A stretch of 64,000 bases of DNA from Streptococcus timonensis (GCF_900095845.1 NZ_FMIX01000004.1:69501-133500); one strand, 5' to 3'; positions 35,989 to 46,865 are shown, counted from the first letter of the stretch. The notes: generated by a model not told the origin, from the sequence alone. Program-made: numbers and translations.

Positions 35989-36501
35989 ATGAAAAGCAAA
36001 GTACAATTTCGAATGTTTACCATTTTTGATTTGGATAAGGTAGAATATTATTTGCATGAGATGCATTTGAAAGGTTGGAAATTTAAATCGAATCGTTTTG
36101 GCTTTTTCTATTTTGAACAATGCCGACCAGATGATGTAATTTACCGTGTGTGGAATACTAGCTACCTTAGAAAAAATGAGGTAGATTTACAAAGTATTAA
36201 GGATAGAGGATGGGAATTTGTGGAAAATTGTTCTTATACTGTTTTTAGAAAAACAACTTGTGATGTAGATTCAAATGATCAATCTTTCATGGACAATCGT
36301 CTTCAATGGGCCGATGTGAAATCTAGACTTCGTACATCTATAGTTTCTATCTCTGGCGGTCTAGTTATTTGTATGAGCTTGTTTCGCGAAAGTCTCTCTC
36401 AATCTTTCTTCCTTATTTTTGCCCTTTATGCCCTCATGATTTCTTATCTAATTTATAGTTTTTATAGACTTAAAAAGAAATATCTTGAGAATGTAAGATG
36501 A
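35989..36501 (+). CDS. DUF2812 membrane protein (second copy)
   Basis: 170 residues. It has the same layout as the preceding gene: DUF2812 domain (FRMFTIFDLDKVEYYLHEMHLKGWKFKS, CRPDDVIYRVWN, DRGWEFVENCSYTVFRK), then two membrane segments (~115-133, ~137-157) and a basic tail. The two copies share the domain pattern but differ in much of their sequence, so the duplication is old. It starts behind TTTGGAGG, 21 nt after the first copy. Confidence 0.85.
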   Translation: MKSKVQFRMFTIFDLDKVEYYLHEMHLKGWKFKSNRFGFFYFEQCRPDDVIYRVWNTSYLRKNEVDLQSIKDRGWEFVENCSYTVFRKTTCDVDSNDQSFMDNRLQWADVKSRLRTSIVSISGGLVICMSLFRESLSQSFFLIFALYALMISYLIYSFYRLKKKYLENVR

Positions 36502-36525
36502 TTTTCTAGGTCCTCAGACTGATTT

Positions 36526-36552
36526 TTAGCACTCTCGGTAAAAGAGTGCTAA
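36526..36552 (+). promoter_or_regulatory. CIRCE operator 1 of the hrcA operon
   Basis: TTAGCACTC-N9-GAGTGCTAA, a perfect CIRCE element bound by HrcA, placed upstream of the -35. Confidence 0.95.
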
Positions 36553-36569
36553 TTTTTTGAGTTTTTGTC

Positions 36570-36597
36570 TTGACATTCTTTTCTAAGGGTGTATAAT
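36570..36597 (+). promoter_or_regulatory. Promoter of hrcA-grpE-dnaK-dnaJ
   Basis: TTGACA (36570-36575), 16-bp spacer, TATAAT (36592-36597), framed by two CIRCE operators. Confidence 0.9.
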
Positions 36598-36608
36598 AGA
36601 ATCATAAG

Positions 36609-36635
36609 TTAGCACTTGGAGGTCACGAGTGCTAA
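36609..36635 (+). promoter_or_regulatory. CIRCE operator 2 of the hrcA operon
   Basis: TTAGCACTT-N9-GAGTGCTAA, one mismatch from the consensus, located just after the transcription start. Confidence 0.95.
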
Positions 36636-36662
36636 AAAGATCTATCAGAGAGGAGTGACGAG

Positions 36663-37697
36663 ATGGTTACGGAACGTCAGCAGAATATTTTAAATCTGAT
36701 TATTGACATCTTTACCAAAACGCACGAACCTGTTGGATCCAAAGCCTTGCAAGAGTCTATCAACTCAAGTAGTGCTACCATTCGAAATGATATGGCAGCT
36801 CTAGAAAAGCAAGGTTTACTTGAAAAGGCACATACTTCCAGTGGTCGTATGCCGAGTGTGGCAGGTTTTCAATACTATGTCAAACACTCCCTATCCTTTG
36901 ACCGTTTAGCCGAGAATCAAGTTTATGAGATAGTAAAAGCCTTTGATCAAGAATTCTTCAAGCTAGAGGATATTCTTCAAGAGGCAACGAAAATTTTGTC
37001 AGACTTGAGTGGTTGTACGGTTGTAGCGCTGGATGTAGAACCAAGTAGGCAGAAGCTAACAGCTTTTGATATTGTTGTCCTCGGGCAACATACAGCTCTT
37101 GCTGTTTTTACGCTTGATGAGTCTAGAACAGTTACCAGTCAGTTTTTGATTCCGAGAAATTTCTTGCAGGAGGATTTAAATCGCCTCAAGACCATGATTC
37201 AAGAACGTTTCCTGGATCAGACTGTTTTGGATATTCACTACAAGATTCGGACAGAGATTCCGCAAATTATCCAACGTTACTTCACAACAACGGATAATGT
37301 TATGGATCTTATTGAGCATATCTTCAAAGAAATGTTCAATGAAAATATCGTGGTTTCTGGCAAAGTCAATCTTTTGAATTTCGCTAATTTAGCGGCCTAT
37401 CAATTCTTTGATCAGCCACAAAAGGTAGCTTTGGAAATTCGAGAGAATCTGATTGGCGACCAGATGCAAAGTGTCCGAGTTGCGGATAGCCAAGAATCTT
37501 GTCTTGCTGACTTAGCAGTGATTAGCAGTAAGTTCCTGATTCCCTATCGTGGGTTTGGAATCCTTGCGATTATTGGTCCAGTTAATCTGGATTATCAACA
37601 ATTGGTCAATCAACTTAATGTTGTCAATCGAGTTCTAACCATGAAGTTGACTGATTTTTACCGCTATCTCAGTAGCAATCACTATGAAGTGAATTAA
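36663..37697 (+). CDS. hrcA: Heat-inducible transcription repressor HrcA
   Basis: 344 residues. It represses the dnaK and groE operons by binding CIRCE and needs GroEL for activity. The N-terminal winged helix is clear ([59 protein letters not shown] in successive blocks). The GAF-like middle and C-terminal blocks follow. It is the first gene of the operon, behind two CIRCE sites. RBS GGAG 11 nt before the ATG. Confidence 0.97.
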   Translation: MVTERQQNILNLIIDIFTKTHEPVGSKALQESINSSSATIRNDMAALEKQGLLEKAHTSSGRMPSVAGFQYYVKHSLSFDRLAENQVYEIVKAFDQEFFKLEDILQEATKILSDLSGCTVVALDVEPSRQKLTAFDIVVLGQHTALAVFTLDESRTVTSQFLIPRNFLQEDLNRLKTMIQERFLDQTVLDIHYKIRTEIPQIIQRYFTTTDNVMDLIEHIFKEMFNENIVVSGKVNLLNFANLAAYQFFDQPQKVALEIRENLIGDQMQSVRVADSQESCLADLAVISSKFLIPYRGFGILAIIGPVNLDYQQLVNQLNVVNRVLTMKLTDFYRYLSSNHYEVN

Positions 37698-37723
37698 GAT
37701 TGAAATCATTAAAGGAGGCGAAA

Positions 37724-38239
37724 ATGGCCCAAGATATAAAAAATGAAGAAGTAAAAGAAGAGGAAGTTGTTGAACCAGTAGAAGAAACAACTCCTGAGAA
37801 GTCGGAATTGGACTTGGCTAATGAACGTGCTGAGGAGTTTGAAAACAAATATCTTCGTGCCCACGCAGAAATGCAAAACATTCAGCGTCGTGCCAATGAA
37901 GAGCGTCAACTCTTGCAACGCTATCGTAGCCAAGATTTGGCAAAAGCAATCTTACCATCGCTTGATAATATTGAACGCGCCCTTGCAGTTGAAGGTTTGA
38001 CAGATGATGTCAAAAAAGGCTTGGAAATGGTCCAAGAAAGCTTGATTCACGCTCTGAAAGAAGAAGGAATCGAGGAAATCGCAGCTGATGGAGAGTTTGA
38101 CCATAACTACCATATGGCTATTCAAACAGTTCCAGCTGATGATGAGCATCCAGCAGACACCATCGCACAAGTCTTCCAAAAAGGCTACAAACTACATGAC
38201 CGTATCCTACGCCCAGCCATGGTGGTTGTATATAACTAG
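37724..38239 (+). CDS. grpE: Nucleotide exchange factor GrpE
   Basis: 171 residues from ATG 37724, which follows AAAGGAGGCG; an in-frame TTG 24 nt upstream is ignored. It releases ADP from DnaK. An acidic disordered N-terminus (~1-35) leads into the long dimer helix ([21 protein letters not shown]), and a beta domain ends in the family signature ([15 protein letters not shown]). It is followed by a structured gap of 250 nt instead of the short spacing usual within this operon. Confidence 0.95.
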   Translation: MAQDIKNEEVKEEEVVEPVEETTPEKSELDLANERAEEFENKYLRAHAEMQNIQRRANEERQLLQRYRSQDLAKAILPSLDNIERALAVEGLTDDVKKGLEMVQESLIHALKEEGIEEIAADGEFDHNYHMAIQTVPADDEHPADTIAQVFQKGYKLHDRILRPAMVVVYN

Positions 38240-38336
38240 GCTAGAGAACTTAAAAACCTTGTCCGAAACGACACTAAACTATGAAGAAAGATAAAAAATT
38301 ATTCAGCTTTGCAATAGTGAGCGAAGCGAACCAAAG

Positions 38337-38455
38337 GCGATACTCTTTGCCGTGGCGCTATTTGCGCAAACTTTGAGACCTTAGGCTCAAAGTTTAGTCA
38401 AAGAGATTGACGAAGTCAAGCTCTGGCGGCGTCGCCACTTAAGAAGAGTATCAAA
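38337..38455. repeat. BOX-like folded intergenic element between grpE and dnaK
   Basis: Ends are an inverted repeat GATACTCTT (38339-38347) / AAGAGTATC (38444-38452). Inside lie a GTGGCG/CGCCAC pair (38352-38357/38433-38438), a GCGC-TATTT-GCGC hairpin, a perfect 10-bp hairpin (38368-38377/38386-38395) and a stem around TTGAC-GAA-GTCAA (38402-38424). The order of hairpins and the GACGAAGTC and GAGTAT ends recall the boxA-boxB-boxC repeats of pneumococcus, but the sequence is diverged. It is transcribed with the operon. Confidence 0.6.
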
Positions 38456-38477
38456 AAGAAAAAAAGATAAAATTTAA

Positions 38478-40311
<1,834 letters not shown>

Positions 40312-40313
<2 letters not shown>

Positions 40314-40335
40314 AACAATCCACTGGATTGTTTTA
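40312..40335 (+). terminator. Hairpin terminator after dnaK
   Basis: 10-bp stem AAAACAATCC / GGATTGTTTT with an ACT loop. A second hairpin, GGAACCT / AGGTTCC, follows near 40338-40364. Probably partial termination, since dnaJ shows no strong promoter of its own. Confidence 0.75.
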
Positions 40336-40364
40336 GCGGAACCTCATGAAATAAAGAAAGGTTC

Positions 40365-40864
40365 CGAGATTTTAGGATTCCTTTAATCCGAAACTCAATT
40401 CAGCCTTACTCGTTAAGAATGTCAAATCACTAAAGGAATTGTCATTCTACGGTGCTTTGCTTAAATGTTAATAATGATAAGAAGAAATCCAGAGGTTGCA
40501 ACCCAGCCTCTGTTTTTCGGTAAAAAGGGAATAAACCTGATTGATGTTGGGTTTGTTTCACAATATCAATAGAAAGGAACAAAGAGTGTTCGAGAAATTG
40601 AACTCGAGCTCTTAAGTTTCTTACTCAATACAAAAGAAAGGAATTGAACCCGACCTAAATGGTGGTTTGATTCGCAACATCAATAGAAAGGAACAAAGAG
40701 TGTTTGGGAAATTGTAGCCGAACTCTGAAGTTTCTTACTCAATACAAAAGAAAGGAATTGAACCCGACCTAAATTCTCGGAAAAAAGATAAATCTGTCTA
40801 GGAGCATCGCTCCAGCGTCAGATTTCCTATTTTTCAGTCGAATTTTACGGTCTTGGTATCTTAA
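40365..40864 (+). other. Long non-coding gap between dnaK and dnaJ
   Basis: No believable gene is visible in these ~500 nt. It holds the 114-bp tandem repeat described separately, a CAGAGG-type inverted repeat near 40480-40512 and a GGAGCATCGCTCC hairpin near 40801-40813. No clear promoter for dnaJ was found; an extended -10-like TGG-TATCTT ends 2 nt before the dnaJ ATG and is too close to be useful. Confidence 0.5.
40551..40778 (+). repeat. 114-bp direct tandem repeat, two copies
   Basis: Copies run ~40551-40664 and ~40665-40778, offset exactly 114 bp. Long identical blocks include ATCAATAGAAAGGAACAAAG (40565/40679) and the run from AGTTTCTTACTC through GACCTAAA. The middle differs (GAGAAATTGAACTCGAG versus GGGAAATTGTAGCCGAA). 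Each copy ends in GAACCCGAC, which can pair with GTTGGGTTT before copy 1. No ORF is maintained across both copies. Confidence 0.85.
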
Positions 40865-42001
40865 ATGAACAATACTGAATTTTATGACCGTTTGGGCGTT
40901 TCAAAAAATGCATCACAAGATGAAATCAAGAAAGCCTATCGGAAATTATCTAAAAAATATCACCCAGATATCAACAAAGAGCCTGGTGCTGAGGACAAGT
41001 ACAAGGAAGTTCAAGAAGCCTATGAGACTTTAAGTGACGAACAAAAGCGGGCAGCTTATGACCAATACGGTGCGGCTGGAGCCAACGGTGGCTTTGGTGG
41101 TGCAGGCGGTTTCGGTGGCTTCGATGGTGCAGGCGGTTTTGGTGGATTTGAAGATATCTTCTCAAGTTTTTTCGGCGGAGGCGGTCCTTCTCGCAATCCA
41201 AACGCTCCTCGTCAAGGTGATGACCTCCAGTATCGCGTTAATTTGACTTTTGAAGAAGCCATCTTTGGTACTGAAAAAGAAGTCAAATACAATCGTGAAT
41301 CAAGCTGTCGTACTTGTAACGGATCAGGTGCTAAGCCTGGAACAAGTCCAGTTACTTGTGGACGCTGTCACGGTTCTGGTGTTATCAACGTCGATACTCA
41401 AACACCGCTTGGTATGATGCGTCGCCAAGTAACCTGTGATGTCTGTCATGGTCGCGGAAAAGAAATCAAAGATCCATGTACAACTTGTCATGGAACAGGT
41501 CATGAAAAACAAGCCCACAGTGTCCATGTGAAAATTCCAGCAGGTGTCGAAACTGGTCAACAAATTCGTCTAGCTGGTCAAGGGGAGGCAGGCTTTAACG
41601 GTGGTCCTTATGGAGACTTGTATGTAGTAGTTTCTGTAGAAGCAAGCGATAAATTTGAACGTGAAGGAACAACTATTTTCTACAAGTTAAATCTCAATAT
41701 TGTCCAAGCAGCCCTTGGAGATACAGTAGATATTCCAACAGTTCATGGGGATGTTGAGTTAGTCATCCCAGAAGGAACGCAGACTGGTAAAAAATTCCGC
41801 TTACGTGGCAAGGGAGCTCCTAGTCTTCGTGGTGGTGTTGTCGGTGACCAGTATGTGACTGTCAATGTTGTGACTCCAACAGGTTTGAACGACCGTCAAA
41901 AAGCAGCCTTGAAAGAATTCGCAGCTGCAGGTGACTTGAAAGTCAATCCAAAGAAAAAAGGTTTCTTTGACCATATAAAAGATGCCTTTGAAGGAGAATA
42001 A
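40865..42001 (+). CDS. dnaJ: Chaperone DnaJ (Hsp40)
   Basis: 378 residues. J domain (1-70) with HPD in [12 protein letters not shown], Gly/Phe-rich linker (~72-115), four zinc repeats [32 protein letters not shown] (~145-215), and C-terminal substrate domains. It delivers clients to DnaK and stimulates its ATPase. No Shine-Dalgarno sequence is visible in the ~20 nt before ATG 40865, odd for a gene of this operon. A strong terminator follows. Confidence 0.97.
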   Translation: MNNTEFYDRLGVSKNASQDEIKKAYRKLSKKYHPDINKEPGAEDKYKEVQEAYETLSDEQKRAAYDQYGAAGANGGFGGAGGFGGFDGAGGFGGFEDIFSSFFGGGGPSRNPNAPRQGDDLQYRVNLTFEEAIFGTEKEVKYNRESSCRTCNGSGAKPGTSPVTCGRCHGSGVINVDTQTPLGMMRRQVTCDVCHGRGKEIKDPCTTCHGTGHEKQAHSVHVKIPAGVETGQQIRLAGQGEAGFNGGPYGDLYVVVSVEASDKFEREGTTIFYKLNLNIVQAALGDTVDIPTVHGDVELVIPEGTQTGKKFRLRGKGAPSLRGGVVGDQYVTVNVVTPTGLNDRQKAALKEFAAAGDLKVNPKKKGFFDHIKDAFEGE

Positions 42002-42003
42002 AG

Positions 42004-42030
42004 CAAAAAGAGCCAATCGGCTCTTTTTGT
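42004..42030. terminator. Bidirectional terminator after dnaJ
   Basis: CAAAAAGAGCC / GGCTCTTTTTG stem, AATC loop, between convergent genes. Confidence 0.9.
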
Positions 42031-42065
42031 GTTGTTGTCGGAGGAATCATTCCCTAAATAATCTG

Positions 42066-42719
42066 CTATTCAGACCGTTGAGTGAGCAAGCCAGCTGCAT
42101 CCATCTCCTGGATCAGTTGGTTGATTTCTGCTTCTTTACCAGGTTTCACGGTGACAGTGTCAATATGCTTAATCGCCGAATTATCCTGAATATCTACCAA
42201 GGTCAACGCTTTTTCATAGAATGCGATACCCTTTTTTAGGCTCTCCTGATCCTTCCAATATAGAATTGAGTAATTAGGATTTGGTTTCTTTCCGATTTCT
42301 TGTAAATAATTCCTACTTTCTTTCTCTAAAAATTGCAATAAACCGTGATTGAACAAGTTATCCCCTACTTTATAGTAAGAAATATCTCCTGTCTGTAGGA
42401 CATAGACTTTGAGTCGGTTTTTAGTGAGGTTTGGACTTTCTTTAAGGACGGGGTGACTATTGATAACCTCGTCTGAGAAAGTCACATAAAAATCTAAGCC
42501 TCCTCCCTCATATTGATAACTTCCATTTGATTCTACTTTCTCAGGAGGCATGTCAAGGGAGATAAAGATTTGTTTTAAGGCTTCATTTCCTTCTCGGATG
42601 TCACTTGGTGAGGCCTTGAAAAGATTGGACAGTATTAGAAATGCTAGGGCGACAAGAAGACAGAGGCCACCAGAAATAATCAGGACCACACGAGTCAGAA
42701 CTTTTAAGATCTGTTTCAT
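42066..42719 (-). CDS. Uncharacterised membrane-anchored protein
   Basis: 217 residues from ATG 42719 (GAGAGGG at a proper distance; the ATG two codons upstream would sit on the ribosome binding site). One N-terminal membrane segment (~8-33) with short basic start, then an extracellular mixed alpha/beta domain of ~180 residues without Cys. There is no lipobox. I do not recognise the family. It stands alone between dnaJ (convergent) and a small coiled-coil gene on the same strand. Confidence 0.7.
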   Translation of the reverse strand: MKQILKVLTRVVLIISGGLCLLVALAFLILSNLFKASPSDIREGNEALKQIFISLDMPPEKVESNGSYQYEGGGLDFYVTFSDEVINSHPVLKESPNLTKNRLKVYVLQTGDISYYKVGDNLFNHGLLQFLEKESRNYLQEIGKKPNPNYSILYWKDQESLKKGIAFYEKALTLVDIQDNSAIKHIDTVTVKPGKEAEINQLIQEMDAAGLLTQRSE

Positions 42720-42804
42720 TTTCATTCCCTCTCTTTTCTGTTAGGAATTGATAACCCAAAATGGATTTAAGAGGATATAAGGAAACTAGGAGACTTTCTT
42801 TGCC

Positions 42805-43089
42805 TTATTGATTTTCTTCCTGCATTTCTTTTAGTACAGTGAGTCTTGTTTGGATATCTTTTTCCAAGACTTTAAACTTGTAGGTCAAATCCTTTTGGTA
42901 TTCCTTGATTTGTTCTTTTTGTTGGTTAATGACTTCAAGACTATTTTGGATAATATCTAGATCGTCTTTGATGGATTCGATTCGTGAACTAGTATCGCTA
43001 ACTTCTTCGGTAATGGTTTCACGGTTCTTTGTAAGAAGGTAGCTGCCTAGAGCAGAACCGGCAAAAAGTAGTAAATTAGATAGTTTCAT
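42805..43089 (-). CDS. Small membrane-anchored coiled-coil protein
   Basis: 94 residues. A short hydrophobic N-terminus (LSNLLLFAGSALGSYLLT, ~3-20) is followed by a continuous charged helix (~25-90) with heptad-like spacing, similar in style to YtxH-type proteins. No known function. It lies 9 nt behind hit on the same strand with AAGGAG before its ATG, so it is co-transcribed with hit. Confidence 0.75.
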   Translation of the reverse strand: MKLSNLLLFAGSALGSYLLTKNRETITEEVSDTSSRIESIKDDLDIIQNSLEVINQQKEQIKEYQKDLTYKFKVLEKDIQTRLTVLKEMQEENQ

Positions 43090-43098
43090 AGCAACTCC

Positions 43099-43509
43099 TT
43101 AAGCGTTTTTGATTGTTTCAGCGACTTGGGCAAGTTTGTCAAAGTCAGGTTCATGACTGATAAAGTCAAGTTTGAGGTCGTCGTCTGCCCCATAACGTGG
43201 CACTAGGTGCACATGGGTATGAAAGACCGTTTGACCAGCGACTTCTTCACAGTTAGAAATAATGTTCATACCGGATGCTTTGGTAGCAGCCATAATTTTT
43301 TTTGCTACGACTGGAGCTTGAGCGAAGAGGCAACTAGCACTATTTGGGTCCATTTCTAGGAGATTACGGTAGTGCTCTTTCGGAACAAGTAAGGTATGTC
43401 CGGGCGTTACTTGGGATATATCAAGAAAAGCAAGAACTTGATCATCTTCATAAACCTTAGATGCAGGGATTTCTCCAGCAATGATTTTACAAAAAATGCA
43501 ATCTGACAT
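43099..43509 (-). CDS. hit: HIT family nucleotide-binding protein
   Basis: 136 residues from ATG 43509 (GAGGTGC upstream; the frame from 43518 has no support). Histidine-triad motif HTHVHLVPRY (~95-104), zinc-type Cys pair CIFCKI at the start, and GHTLLVPKEHY. It hydrolyses nucleoside phosphoramidates or adenylated side products. It is divergent from ecsA, and the two -10 boxes are 8 bp apart. Confidence 0.93.
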   Translation of the reverse strand: MSDCIFCKIIAGEIPASKVYEDDQVLAFLDISQVTPGHTLLVPKEHYRNLLEMDPNSASCLFAQAPVVAKKIMAATKASGMNIISNCEEVAGQTVFHTHVHLVPRYGADDDLKLDFISHEPDFDKLAQVAETIKNA

Positions 43510-43536
43510 AAAAAGCACCTCTACTGACTTAAATTT

Positions 43537-43560
43537 TGATATAATATAGCTACATTATAC
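43537..43560. promoter_or_regulatory. Divergent promoters of hit (minus) and ecsA (plus)
   Basis: + strand extended -10 TGA-TATAAT (43537-43545). Minus strand TGG-TATAAT with its hexamer at 43554-43559. The two face away from each other and overlap in their promoter DNA. Confidence 0.7.
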
Positions 43561-43576
43561 CAAATTCGGAGAAAAT

Positions 43577-44308
43577 ATGTTAGAAATAAAAAACCTGACA
43601 GGAGGCTATGTTCACGTCCCTGTCTTAAAGAATGTATCTTTTACAGTTGAAAGTGGGAAATTGGTTGGTTTGATTGGACTAAATGGTGCTGGTAAATCAA
43701 CTACAATTAACGAAATTATTGGACTTTTGACACCTTATAGTGGGGAAATCAATATCGATGGCTTGACCTTACGAACTAATCCTCGTGAATACCGTCAGCA
43801 GATTGGTTATATCCCTGAAACTCCTAGTTTATATGAGGAATTGACTCTTAGAGAGCATATTGAGACGGTTGCTATGGCCTATGGTATCGAGCAAGAACAA
43901 GCTTTTGAACGAGTAGAACCTCTTTTGAAGATGTTTCGTTTGGATCAGAAATTAGATTGGTTCCCAGTTCATTTTTCTAAGGGAATGAAACAGAAGGTCA
44001 TGATTATCTGTGCCTTTGTTGTAGATCCTAGTCTTTTTATAGTAGACGAGCCATTCCTAGGTCTAGATCCTTTGGCAATTTCGGATTTAATTCAGCTTTT
44101 AGACGAGGAAAAGAAAAAGGGGAAATCGATTCTCATGAGTACCCATGTTCTTGATTCTGCAGAAAAAATGTGTGACTCTTTTGTAATTTTACATAAGGGA
44201 CAAGTAAGAGCTAAAGGAGATCTTCCTCAACTACGCCAAGCTTTTGATATGCCAGAAGCAAGTCTCAATGATATCTATTTGGCCTTAACCAAAGAGGAGG
44301 AACTATGA
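43577..44308 (+). CDS. ecsA: ABC transporter ATP-binding protein EcsA
   Basis: 243 residues. Walker A GLNGAGKST (~34-42), signature HFSKGMKQKV (a non-canonical LSGGQ, typical of EcsA) and Walker B LFIVDEPFLGLDP. With EcsB it forms an exporter that in Bacillus affects secretion and regulated proteolysis; substrate not proven. Its stop overlaps the ecsB ATG (ATGA). Confidence 0.94.
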   Translation: MLEIKNLTGGYVHVPVLKNVSFTVESGKLVGLIGLNGAGKSTTINEIIGLLTPYSGEINIDGLTLRTNPREYRQQIGYIPETPSLYEELTLREHIETVAMAYGIEQEQAFERVEPLLKMFRLDQKLDWFPVHFSKGMKQKVMIICAFVVDPSLFIVDEPFLGLDPLAISDLIQLLDEEKKKGKSILMSTHVLDSAEKMCDSFVILHKGQVRAKGDLPQLRQAFDMPEASLNDIYLALTKEEEL

Positions 44309-45354
44309 AAGACTTGTTTCTAAAGCGAAAGCAAATTTTTCGCAAGGAATGTATAGGCTACCTTAGATATGTGCTCAATGATCATTTTGTTTTATTTTTA
44401 CTGGTCTTATTAGGTTTTCTAGCTTTTCAGTACAATCAACTTCTCCAAAATTTTCCTGAGAATCACCTGCCAATTGTTTTTTTACTGGTGATTATTTCTG
44501 GTCTCATACTAGTATGGGGAGGAATTGCAACCTATCTAGAAGCACCTGATAAACTATTTCTCATCGTTGCTGAAGAAGAAGTGAAAGAACACATCAAAAA
44601 GCAAAGCTTGAGATCATTTGTTTTTTGGCTCAGTGTACAGAGCTTTCTTTTAATCTTATTAGCGCCATTATTCTTAGCGATGGGGGTTGGTTTACCAATT
44701 TTTGCACTCTATCTATTGATGATGGGGGCAGGGAAATACTGGCTTTTTCAAAGAAAAGCAAATTCTTTTTTTAGGGAAAATGGACTAGACTGGGATTTAC
44801 TGATTCTTCAAGAAAACAAAAGAAAGCAATTTCTTCTTAGATTCTTTGCACTATTTACACAAGTTAAAGGAATTTCAAACAGTGTTAAACGTCGAGCTTA
44901 TTTAGACTTTCTATTAAAAACTCTTGCTAAAGTCCCTGGAAAAATTTGGCAAAATCTCTATCTACGCTCTTATCTTCGTAATGGTGATCTATTTGCTCTA
45001 AGCATCCGCCTTCTACTTTTATCTATCTTGGCTTTAATTTTTATAGATCAGTCTTGGGTTGCTATTGCAATAGTTACCTTGTTTAACTATCTTTTAATTT
45101 TCCAACTTCTTGCCCTTTACCATGCTTTTGATTATCAATATCTTACGCAGTTATTTCCATTAGAAAAGGGCGAAAAAGAAAAAGGATTAAAAGCAATTGT
45201 TTCAGCTATAGGAGTCGTTGTCTTATTGTTGGAAAGTTTGGTTGGAATTATCGTCATAGATGACAAGATGGGCCTTCTTGCTCTAGTTGGAATCAGTTTA
45301 GCCTTCAAGTATTTTTATATACCTTACCAACTTGGTAGATTGGTTGACGAATAG
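44305..45354 (+). CDS. ecsB: ABC transporter permease EcsB
   Basis: 349 residues with about eight membrane segments in an N-terminal group (~28-160) and a C-terminal group (~225-340), joined by a basic cytoplasmic stretch (RKQFLLRFFALFTQVKG). This is the EcsB family layout. ATGA overlap with ecsA supports one functional unit. The reading continues after 47 nt to ccrZ. Confidence 0.9.
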   Translation: MKDLFLKRKQIFRKECIGYLRYVLNDHFVLFLLVLLGFLAFQYNQLLQNFPENHLPIVFLLVIISGLILVWGGIATYLEAPDKLFLIVAEEEVKEHIKKQSLRSFVFWLSVQSFLLILLAPLFLAMGVGLPIFALYLLMMGAGKYWLFQRKANSFFRENGLDWDLLILQENKRKQFLLRFFALFTQVKGISNSVKRRAYLDFLLKTLAKVPGKIWQNLYLRSYLRNGDLFALSIRLLLLSILALIFIDQSWVAIAIVTLFNYLLIFQLLALYHAFDYQYLTQLFPLEKGEKEKGLKAIVSAIGVVVLLLESLVGIIVIDDKMGLLALVGISLAFKYFYIPYQLGRLVDE

Positions 45355-45401
45355 GTTAAAAACTAGTAGAATAGTAAGGAAATATGATACGGAGGGAAGA
45401 A

Positions 45402-46196
45402 ATGGATTTGGGTGATATGGAGCTAACGCTGACCCCTATATCTGGGAAAAGTGGTAAGGCTTATATGGGAAGTTATCCCGACGGGAAGCGTATTTTTGTA
45501 AAAATGAATACATCTCCAATCCTATCTGGTTTAGCTAGAGAACAAATTGCTCCGCAGTTACTTTGGAGTCGTCGTTTATCAGATGGTCGTGATATGTGTG
45601 CTCAGGAGTGGTTGACAGGAAAAATCCTGACTCCAAGTGATATGAATCGTAAGCAAATTATTGATATTTTGACGCGTCTGCACCGTTCTCGTCCCTTAAT
45701 GACACAGTTGACTCGTTTAGGTTATAAATTAGAAACACCTCTTGATTTAATTCAATCTTGGATTGAAAAAGCCCCAACTGCTCTGAAAAATAATCAGTAT
45801 CTACAATTGGTACTAAAGGATATGCGAGAAAATCTTCCGTCTTTCAGAGAAGATTATGCGACAATTGTCCACGGGGATGTGCGTCATAGTAATTGGATCG
45901 AAACAGATAGTGGCTTAATTTATCTAGTCGATTGGGATTCGGTTCGTCTAACTGATCGCATGCTTGATGTTGCGCATATGCTTTGTCATTATATCCCAGA
46001 GCATCAATGGGTAGAGTGGTTAACCAACTACGGTTATAAAAATAATCAAACGGTCATGAATAAATTGATTTGGTATGCTCAGTTATCGTTTTTAAACCAG
46101 ATTACCAAATATTATGAAAACCTAGACTTAGATAATGTTAATCGGGAAATTTATGCCCTGCGTATTTTCCGAGACAAGTATGGAAAGAAAAAATGA
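45402..46196 (+). CDS. ccrZ: Cell cycle regulator CcrZ (choline-kinase-like phosphotransferase)
   Basis: 264 residues from ATG 45402 behind GGAGGGAAGAA (the frame from 45384 is not supported). APH/choline-kinase fold: GKSGKAYMG loop, Lys in FVKMN, Brenner motif HGDVRHSNW (~160), and DWDSVRLTD metal motif. The length and N-terminus (MDLGD) match pneumococcal CcrZ, which is reported to interact with FtsZ and to control replication initiation through DnaA; that role is transferred by homology. ATGA overlap with trmB. Confidence 0.92.
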   Translation: MDLGDMELTLTPISGKSGKAYMGSYPDGKRIFVKMNTSPILSGLAREQIAPQLLWSRRLSDGRDMCAQEWLTGKILTPSDMNRKQIIDILTRLHRSRPLMTQLTRLGYKLETPLDLIQSWIEKAPTALKNNQYLQLVLKDMRENLPSFREDYATIVHGDVRHSNWIETDSGLIYLVDWDSVRLTDRMLDVAHMLCHYIPEHQWVEWLTNYGYKNNQTVMNKLIWYAQLSFLNQITKYYENLDLDNVNREIYALRIFRDKYGKKK

Positions 46197-46828
46197 GAGT
46201 AAGAAATCGTAAAGGAGCAACGGAGTTACTAGAGGCTAATCCTCAGTATGTTGTTCTAAATCCTGTGGAAGCCAAAGGGAAATGGAGAGAATTGTTTGGA
46301 AATAATCATCCCATTCATGTTGAAGTTGGTAGTGGGAAGGGTGCCTTTGTTTCAGGTATGGCTAAACAAAACCCAGATATTAACTATATCGGGATTGATA
46401 TTCAGAAGTCTGTATTAAGCTATGCTTTGGATAAGGTGCTAGAAGTTGGAGTTCCTAACATTAAACTCTTATGGGTAGATGGATCAGATTTGACCAATTA
46501 TTTTGAAGATGGTGAGATCGACCGCTTGTATTTGAATTTCTCGGATCCATGGCCTAAAAAACGTCATGAGAAGCGTCGTTTGACCTACAAGACCTTCTTG
46601 GACACCTTCAAGCGAATCCTACCTGAACATGGTGAAATTCATTTCAAGACAGATAATCGTGGCTTGTTTGAATATAGCTTAGTGAGCTTTTCACAATATG
46701 GCATGAAGCTCAAAGGGGTTTGGTTGGATTTGCATGCCAGTGACTTTGAAGGAAATGTCATGACTGAGTATGAACAAAAGTTCTCAAGCAAAGGTCAAGT
46801 CATCTACCGAGTTGAAGCAGAATTTTAA
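46193..46828 (+). CDS. trmB: tRNA (guanine46-N7)-methyltransferase
   Basis: 211 residues. It makes m7G46 in tRNA. SAM motif [12 protein letters not shown] (~40-51), [10 protein letters not shown], and the family signature [15 protein letters not shown] (~115-129), followed by [15 protein letters not shown]. It overlaps ccrZ by 4 nt, so ecsA-ecsB-ccrZ-trmB read as one operon. Confidence 0.96.
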   Translation: MRVRNRKGATELLEANPQYVVLNPVEAKGKWRELFGNNHPIHVEVGSGKGAFVSGMAKQNPDINYIGIDIQKSVLSYALDKVLEVGVPNIKLLWVDGSDLTNYFEDGEIDRLYLNFSDPWPKKRHEKRRLTYKTFLDTFKRILPEHGEIHFKTDNRGLFEYSLVSFSQYGMKLKGVWLDLHASDFEGNVMTEYEQKFSSKGQVIYRVEAEF

Positions 46829-46865
46829 GAAAAAGCTTAAAATCAAGTAGTTTGAGTGCTTATTC

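Noticed and set aside
40551..40778. Possible CRISPR array between dnaK and dnaJ
   Set aside because: Only two long direct copies, no short repeats with unique spacers, no cas genes.
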